Positions 59,746 through 64,000 of a stretch of DNA of 64,000 bases are shown here, piece after piece. The stretch is taken from positions 1-64,000 of the forward strand of contig MIAR01000021.1 in NCBI GenBank assembly GCA_001829185.1. The letters are read 5' to 3'. The translations under genes were made by a program, and so were the position numbers. Positions within the stretch are counted from its first letter, which is position 1. Every line of letters begins with the position of its first letter. The notes under the pieces are model-generated. The model had not been told where the DNA came from. It searched no databases and saw only the letters and a program-made list of their open reading frames with translations. This DNA is from Spirochaetes bacterium GWB1_60_80 (lineage in GTDB: Bacteria; Spirochaetota; Spirochaetia; Treponematales; UBA12059).

Positions 59746-60525
59746 ATGAGAATCCTATCCTGGAACGTCAATGGCATTCGCGCCGTCTCCACCAAAGGCT
59801 TTTTCGAGTGGCTGACCGCCAGTGGCGCGGATGTCGTCTGCCTGCAGGAGACCAAGGCCCGGCCCGAACAGCTGACTAAGGACTTTTTCGAGGTGCCGGA
59901 TTCCAGCGGCCAAATCTATCACAGCCACTTCAGCAGCGCCAAGCGTCCCGGCTACTCGGGCGTGGCCATCTACAGCCGCCAGGAGCCTCTTTCAGTCCAG
60001 CGTTTGGGCATTGAAGAGTTTGATGACGAGGGCCGTTACCTGGAGGCGGAATACCGCGATCTGACCGTCATCAGCGCCTACTTCCCGAATTCGCAGGATG
60101 CCGGCGCCAGAATAGACTACAAGATCCGCTTCTGCGAAGCCGCCCTGGCCCGTATGGACGAGCTGGTGAAGGCCGGCCGCAGGATCGTGCTGTGCGGTGA
60201 TTACAATATAGCGCATTGCCCGATCGACCTGGCTAGGCCGGAAGCCAACGAACAGAATCCCGGTTACCTGCCGGAGGAGCGGGCTTTCATGGGGCGCTTC
60301 CTGGCCGCTGGTTACGTCGATACCTTCCGGTACCTGTATCCGGAGGCCGCCGACCGCTACAGTTGGTGGAGCTACCGCATGCGGGCCCGCGAGAAGAACG
60401 TCGGTTGGCGCATCGATTATGCCTGCATCAATCAGACCTTTCTGCCGGCGCTGCGGTCGGCGGACATCCACGATGCCGTGACCGGCTCTGACCACTGCCC
60501 GGTTAGCGTTGAGCTGGCCTTGTAA
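59746..60525 (+). CDS. exoA: Exodeoxyribonuclease III (AP endonuclease)
   Basis: ExoIII-type enzymes remove abasic sites in base-excision repair. The 259 residues carry the fold's motifs: MRILSWNVNGIRA, VCLQETKA (metal-binding Glu), YSGVAIYSR, YFPNSQDAGARIDYK, CGDYNIAHCPIDLARP and GSDHCPVSVEL (catalytic His). GGAG lies 6 bases before the ATG; the longer frame to 59674 overlaps the preceding gene. It ends at a strong terminator. Confidence 0.95.
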   Translation: MRILSWNVNGIRAVSTKGFFEWLTASGADVVCLQETKARPEQLTKDFFEVPDSSGQIYHSHFSSAKRPGYSGVAIYSRQEPLSVQRLGIEEFDDEGRYLEAEYRDLTVISAYFPNSQDAGARIDYKIRFCEAALARMDELVKAGRRIVLCGDYNIAHCPIDLARPEANEQNPGYLPEERAFMGRFLAAGYVDTFRYLYPEAADRYSWWSYRMRAREKNVGWRIDYACINQTFLPALRSADIHDAVTGSDHCPVSVELAL

Positions 60526-60563
60526 CTGCTGGGTTGCTTGGTCACAGTCGGCACGGCAGCAGG

Positions 60564-60626
60564 CCGCAACCATAAAACCGAGGGGAACCGCCTGGCAGGC
60601 GGTTCCCCTCGGTTTTATGGTTGCGG
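60564..60626. terminator. Long bidirectional terminator between exoA and the tetR-like gene
   Basis: A 29-bp perfect stem (60564-60592 with 60598-60626) with loop TGGCA has AAAA on one side and TTTT on the other, internal to the stem. It can end transcripts from both convergent genes. The stem is much longer than a typical terminator. Confidence 0.8.
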
Positions 60627-60650
60627 GCCGTTGTTGACGGCCCGGCTGAT

Positions 60651-61595
60651 TCAAGCCTTCGGTTTGGTGGTCGGTTTAGCGACGGGTTTGGCGGACGCTG
60701 GCTTGGTTGCTGCCGGTTTAGCGGTAGCGGGCTTGGCAGTTGCTGGCTTGGCGACAGCGGGTTTTACAGCCGCTGGCTTGGTTGCGGCCGGCTTTTTGGC
60801 ATCGGCTTTAGCGGCCGGTTTGGCAGCCGTGGCTTTTATCACTTTCTTGGCCGCTGCGGGAGCCTGGCTGCTCTTGGCCTTAGCGCTTGCCTTGGTCTTG
60901 CCGGCGGGTTTCGCGGCAGGCTTGGTAGCAGGCGCTGTTTTTTCGATCGGCTTGAGCACGACCTTGGATACCAGGCCGGCCTTGCCGAATGCTTGCCTGG
61001 CGCCATTGATTAGCTTGCGGCCTTCCTTGAGCGGGTCGAAACCGTCGATATTGTCGTTCCACGACACCAGTAGGGCGTAGATACCGCCGTAAACCATGAG
61101 TCCGGTAGTCTCAACGTCCACCGTGGCCAGCAGTTGGCCCTTGGCTTTGGCTTCCTTGAGGCATTCGATTACCGAGGCCTTTTCTTTGGCGCGAATTTCT
61201 TCCAGGCGTTTCTTGAGCTTGGGGTATTGGCGGAAAATAGCGTCAGGCTGCGACAGGAGGTAACCGAATTTGCGGTCGGTTTTGAGTGCCTGCATCATTT
61301 GCAGCAAAGCGCTCTCCAGCTTGTCGAGGCCGGTGTATTCGGCTACTTTGTAGTAGGACTGAAACAGCCCAAAGTACAGCTCATATACCGAAAAAAGCGA
61401 CTGGAACACGCCATCCACGCCGTCAAAATGGCGGAAGATGGCCGGTTCGGTTACGCCGGCGTGACCGGCGATATTTTTGAGAGTTGCTGCGCGCGGACCT
61501 TGTTTGCACATGACCTCGGCAGCGGCCTGGAGGAGAAGCGACTTTGCCCTGGAAAAGGACCAGTCTTCCCCAAAAATTGTTGTTTCGTTAGTCAT
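60651..61595 (-). CDS. TetR-family regulator with a histone-H1-like Lys/Ala/Pro tail
   Basis: The N-terminal about 205 residues are a normal TetR protein (SLLLQAAAEVMCKQGPRAATLKNIAGHAGVTEPAIFRHFDGVDGVFQ). The last about 105 residues are almost only Lys, Ala, Pro and Thr in units such as AAKPAG, KPATAKPA and TKPASAKP, like histone H1 tails or bacterial H1-like proteins. The tail is strongly basic, so it should add non-specific DNA binding. It is one reading frame, without a break in the sequence. The leaderless promoter marks the start. Confidence 0.88.
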   Translation of the reverse strand: MTNETTIFGEDWSFSRAKSLLLQAAAEVMCKQGPRAATLKNIAGHAGVTEPAIFRHFDGVDGVFQSLFSVYELYFGLFQSYYKVAEYTGLDKLESALLQMMQALKTDRKFGYLLSQPDAIFRQYPKLKKRLEEIRAKEKASVIECLKEAKAKGQLLATVDVETTGLMVYGGIYALLVSWNDNIDGFDPLKEGRKLINGARQAFGKAGLVSKVVLKPIEKTAPATKPAAKPAGKTKASAKAKSSQAPAAAKKVIKATAAKPAAKADAKKPAATKPAAVKPAVAKPATAKPATAKPAATKPASAKPVAKPTTKPKA

Positions 61596-61601
61596 GGAAC
61601 G

Positions 61602-61630
61602 ATTATAAACAATTTTTTATCATTTGAAAA
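61602..61630 (-). promoter_or_regulatory. Leaderless-type promoter of the tetR-like gene
   Basis: Minus strand: TTTTCA (61630-61625), 17 bp, TATAAT (61607-61602), 6 bp, ATG at 61595. No Shine-Dalgarno sequence. Confidence 0.75.
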
Positions 61631-62067
61631 GCTCGATTCTGCAAAATTCGCCGAAATACGGCGTATTTATAGGATTTTTACAGTATTAGTTAACTGCTAA
61701 TATAACTTGTTGTACTTGTTTCTTTACAATTATATGTTATTCGCTGTTGCTGCCTGGTTTTTGCAAGGTGGCAAAATCAAAGTTTTGCGTTTTTTGGCTT
61801 TATCAGAACTGGCATAGTGGTAAATTTGACGTGCCGGTGCGCACGGGAACGAGGACCAGGTTGACTACACTAGGCCGGCGGTCCGCTTAAGACTCAGCGG
61901 GTAGGCCGCTGGCATTAGTAAAAACCGTCTTGGGTACTTAGTTTACAAGGCCTTTTTCAGACTGTCAGGCCGCTTTTCGTTTTAAAAAACGAACTTTTTA
62001 CCTATAAAGCTGAAGCGCTTGGCTAGTTAGGCAGCAAAATTGCTTGACAAAAGCTGGATTGACGGTT
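61631..62067. other. AT-rich intergenic region without a gene; possible sRNA
   Basis: About 440 bp without a credible ORF. A terminator-like structure lies at 61976-61993 (TTCGTTTT-AA-AAAACGAA then CTTTTTA), and CATAGT near 61814 could be a -10 box. A transcript of about 170 bases would fit between them. A repeat-like TTTTGC-GCAAAA pair lies near 61759-61776. This is weak evidence. Confidence 0.3.
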
Positions 62068-62130
62068 AATTTGATAAAACGTTTCAAATTTTGCATGGAT
62101 TGTTTCACAACAAGAAACGAGAGTATATGA
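62044..62130 (+). promoter_or_regulatory. iclR promoter region, operator candidate and overlapping leader peptide
   Basis: TTGACA (62044-62049) and TTGACG (62059-62064) are -35 candidates. An inverted repeat AATTTGA...TCAAATT (62068-62090) covers the likely -10 region and may be the IclR operator. An 11-codon ORF (ATG 62095, MDCFTTRNESI) ends with TGA at 62128-62130, overlapping the iclR ATG by two bases, so translation may be coupled. Confidence 0.45.
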
Positions 62131-62957
62131 GCGAATCGGCATTGAAGGCTTTTGAATTATTATTCTTTTTGGCAAAATCGGGCCATTTATCCCTGGCTAG
62201 GCTGGCCCGGGAAACCGGTTGGGACAAGGCAACCGCCCTGCGCTATTTGACCGCCATGGAGAAACGCGGCGTCGTGGAGCGCCAGGATGGTGACTGGGCC
62301 TTGGGGCTGGCCCTGGTCGAGCTGGCCAGTCGCGTGCCGGTATCCCAGAATATCGCCTCGCGCGCTGAGCCGATCCTCAAAGAACTGGCCCTGGGCGTGG
62401 ATGAAACGGCCAGTCTCTCTGCCCAGGTGGGTTCCGACGTCATGTACGTGGCTAAGGCCGAAGGCAAGCGAGCCTTGCGCCTGCGCTTCAACTCCGGCGA
62501 CCGGCTGCCGCTCTACTGTACCGCCGCCGGTAAAAGCATCTTGTCGCGCATGACGGCGTCAATGCGCTCGCAATATCTGGCCGACGCCCAGCTGGTGCCG
62601 GTAGCCCCCCGGACCATCACCGACCCGCACCGTCTGGCGGTGGAAATAGACGAGACCATCCGCCGTGGCTGGGCGGTCGACGACGAGGAGCTGGAACCGG
62701 GCCTGGTCTGTTACGCCATGCCGCTGGATCTGCCGCGCTACGGCTTTACCGGCGCTGTCAGCGTTTCCGGCCCTTCCGGGCGCATGCACCAGGCCCGTGA
62801 CGAGGTGCTGGCCGCCCTGCGTTGGGCCATCACGCGCCTGCAAAACGAACTGGGCGGCAGCGGTCCGGATTATGAAGAATCTTCCATATTTGGTCCGGGG
62901 CGCGGCGGCTTCAAGAATGCTGACTGGCACCGTCCTGGATCGGAGACTTACGAATAA
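62127..62957 (+). CDS. IclR-family transcriptional regulator
   Basis: The 276-residue protein has the winged helix-turn-helix (KAFELLFFLAKSGHLSLARLARETGWDKATALRYLTAMEKRGVVERQDGDWALG) and the IclR effector domain (VSQNIASRAEPILKELALGVDETASLSAQVGSDVMYV; LPLYCTAAGKSIL; YGFTGAVSVSGPSGRM). I prefer ATG 62127 (MSESAL). It may control the downstream panB-like gene; the TTTCAT-TAG-ATGAAA palindrome between them is a candidate site. Confidence 0.92.
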   Translation: MSESALKAFELLFFLAKSGHLSLARLARETGWDKATALRYLTAMEKRGVVERQDGDWALGLALVELASRVPVSQNIASRAEPILKELALGVDETASLSAQVGSDVMYVAKAEGKRALRLRFNSGDRLPLYCTAAGKSILSRMTASMRSQYLADAQLVPVAPRTITDPHRLAVEIDETIRRGWAVDDEELEPGLVCYAMPLDLPRYGFTGAVSVSGPSGRMHQARDEVLAALRWAITRLQNELGGSGPDYEESSIFGPGRGGFKNADWHRPGSETYE

Positions 62958-63044
62958 ACCTGTCACCTGCCGTGTCCAGTGCTCACCGGCACGGTTGGTG
63001 GGGTGGTTGCGTTGGGTGCAGCTCCCGGCAAACAAGGCAGGATA

Positions 63045-63105
63045 TTTCATTAGATGAAACACGGCAACTATTTTTTAACTTGACAAGTTGCACTAGTCAG
63101 CGACA
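63045..63105 (+). promoter_or_regulatory. panB upstream operator and promoter candidate
   Basis: TTTCAT-TAG-ATGAAA (63045-63059) is a perfect palindrome. A few bases further, TTGACA then about 18 bp then CAGTAT could be the promoter. The palindrome resembles the GTTTCA-type half-sites of IclR/KdgR regulators. Confidence 0.4.
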
Positions 63106-63192
63106 GTATCCTTGTACCGGCTGGGGGCAGCGTTCCTGGATCCGGCTGAACATTCCCCGGATACACCGGGAGACAAAATCTAAGGAGAAGTT

Positions 63193-64000
63193 ATGGCCGA
63201 GACACGCAAGAAAATGACCATGCCAGGCTTGTTCAAGAAAGTAGCCGAGGGTAAACCGCTCAGCTGGATGACCTGTTATGATTATCCTACCGCCGTCATG
63301 CAGGATCAGGCCGGCATGGACATGATCCTGGTCGGTGACAGCCTTGGCATGACCATGTTGGGCTACGACAGCACCCTGCCGGTAACCATGGACGACATGA
63401 TTCGGCATACCGCCGCCGTCCGGCGGGGATCTCCCAATTCCTGGCTGGTTGGCGACATGCCTTACATGAGCTATCAGCCGTCGGTCGAGACAGCCATCCG
63501 CAATGCCGGCCGCTTCATGGCCGAAACTGGCTGCGACTCCATCAAGCTGGAAGGCGGCATCGAAATGGCCGACCGGATCGCCGGTATCGTCCGCTCCGGC
63601 ATCCCGGCCATCGGCCACCTCGGCCTGACGCCGCAGAGTGTCAGTGCCCTGGGTGGATTCCGCCTGCAGGGCAAGGGCGCCGCCCAAGCCAAGAAAATTG
63701 TCGACGATGCCAAGGCCCTCGAAGAGGCCGGCGCCTTCTGCATTCTGCTGGAACTGATTCCGGATCGCCTATGCAAGCTCATCACCGAACGCGCGAAAGG
63801 TTGTATCATCATGAGCCTGGGTTCCGGGCTGGACGCGCATGGTCAATTGCTGATCTACCATGACGCCTTTGCCTTGTACCCCAAATTCAAACCGCGGATG
63901 GCCAGGGTGTTTGCCGACGCCGGCAAGGTTATCCAGGAAGGCCTGAATGGCTACGTCAAGGAAGTCGGCGAGAAAACCTTCCCCAGCCAGGAAAACTGGT
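63193..64000 (+). CDS. panB: 3-methyl-2-oxobutanoate hydroxymethyltransferase, 3' end outside the window
   Basis: PanB makes ketopantoate from ketoisovalerate with methylenetetrahydrofolate, in coenzyme A synthesis. The visible 269 residues contain MTCYDYPTAVMQDQAGMDMILVGDSLGMTMLGYDSTLPVTMDDMI (split motifs), DMPYMSYQPS, VKLEGG-type IKLEGG, IPAIGHLGLTPQS and ELIPDRL. AAGGAG lies 5 bases before the ATG. No other pantothenate gene is visible, and an IclR regulator sits next to it, so a paralogue acting in another pathway is possible. Confidence 0.9.
   Translation, partial: MAETRKKMTMPGLFKKVAEGKPLSWMTCYDYPTAVMQDQAGMDMILVGDSLGMTMLGYDSTLPVTMDDMIRHTAAVRRGSPNSWLVGDMPYMSYQPSVETAIRNAGRFMAETGCDSIKLEGGIEMADRIAGIVRSGIPAIGHLGLTPQSVSALGGFRLQGKGAAQAKKIVDDAKALEEAGAFCILLELIPDRLCKLITERAKGCIIMSLGSGLDAHGQLLIYHDAFALYPKFKPRMARVFADAGKVIQEGLNGYVKEVGEKTFPSQENW

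Noticed and set aside
60538-61080. Plus-strand ORF opposite the TetR-H1 tail
   Set aside because: Its Gly/Ala/Leu-rich sequence is the mirror of the Lys/Ala repeats; no start signal or family.
1-64000. tRNA, rRNA or tmRNA genes
   Set aside because: No T-loop-like GGTTCRAATCC pattern with an acceptor stem or rRNA-like stretch was seen by eye.

Overview
The window looks like a chromosomal segment of a GC-rich spirochaete, probably Treponema-like. The evidence is gene order and family content, not a database search. The block rpsP - KH protein - rimM - trmD - rplS - FliK-like protein - FlhB C-terminal homologue (FlhX) - HD-GYP protein - YraN is a spirochaetal arrangement as I know it. Many lipoproteins and flagellar or chemotaxis pieces (CheD, FlhX) agree with this. 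Most of the sequence is GC-rich coding DNA; AT-rich stretches are confined to a few intergenic regions (about 4240-4500 and 61600-62100).

Layout. 1-4240: proS, a lipoprotein, a short inverted-repeat element and an exported protein. 4615-11424 (minus): a five-gene operon with a CBS/ATPase protein, a DRTGG protein, a PHP protein, a 7TM hybrid histidine kinase and a sigma54-type response regulator. 11551-14250: cheD, YaeQ, a cyclic-nucleotide-binding protein and an LCCL lipoprotein, separated by repeats. 14354-17789: a TetR-controlled ABC exporter. 17878-18291: a PhnB-like protein. 18336-24431: the rpsP/trmD/rplS/flagellar/YraN block. 24538-28113: an acetyltransferase, a periplasmic-sensing kinase and a decayed gene. 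28360-33945: SatP, an ABC exporter, a lipoprotein, two flavoproteins and a divergent TetR. 34060-35718: a broken higB with intact higA, and a GH20-like lipoprotein. 35849-41352: an S1-domain protein, a HAD phosphatase, a gene killed by a repeat insertion, YoeB/YefM and serS. 41396-50448: a DUF4143 ATPase, then a small Cys protein, prfA, prmC and rel, then (minus) YaiI and a JAMM-DinG fusion. 50595-61595: a metallopeptidase/barrel protein, a Glu-rich membrane protein, an envelope gene cluster with an M23 peptidase, exoA, and a TetR protein with a histone-H1-like tail. 62127-64000: an IclR regulator and panB (cut by the window end).

Two genome-wide patterns stand out. First, nine start sites share one geometry: a -35 box, exactly 17 bp, a -10 box, exactly 6 bp, then ATG, usually with no Shine-Dalgarno sequence. 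This predicts leaderless mRNAs. Two more fit with 7 or 9 bp. Second, a 135-bp, three-hairpin, TA-flanked miniature element occurs in five full copies plus deleted or divergent relatives. One copy interrupts a gene whose frame is restored by exact excision, and three family members sit exactly on the TA (or former TA) of a stop codon. A second TA-flanked element with perfect 22-bp ends has a partial copy that has replaced the 3' end of higB.

I saw no rRNA, tRNA, CRISPR array, prophage or complete transposase gene.
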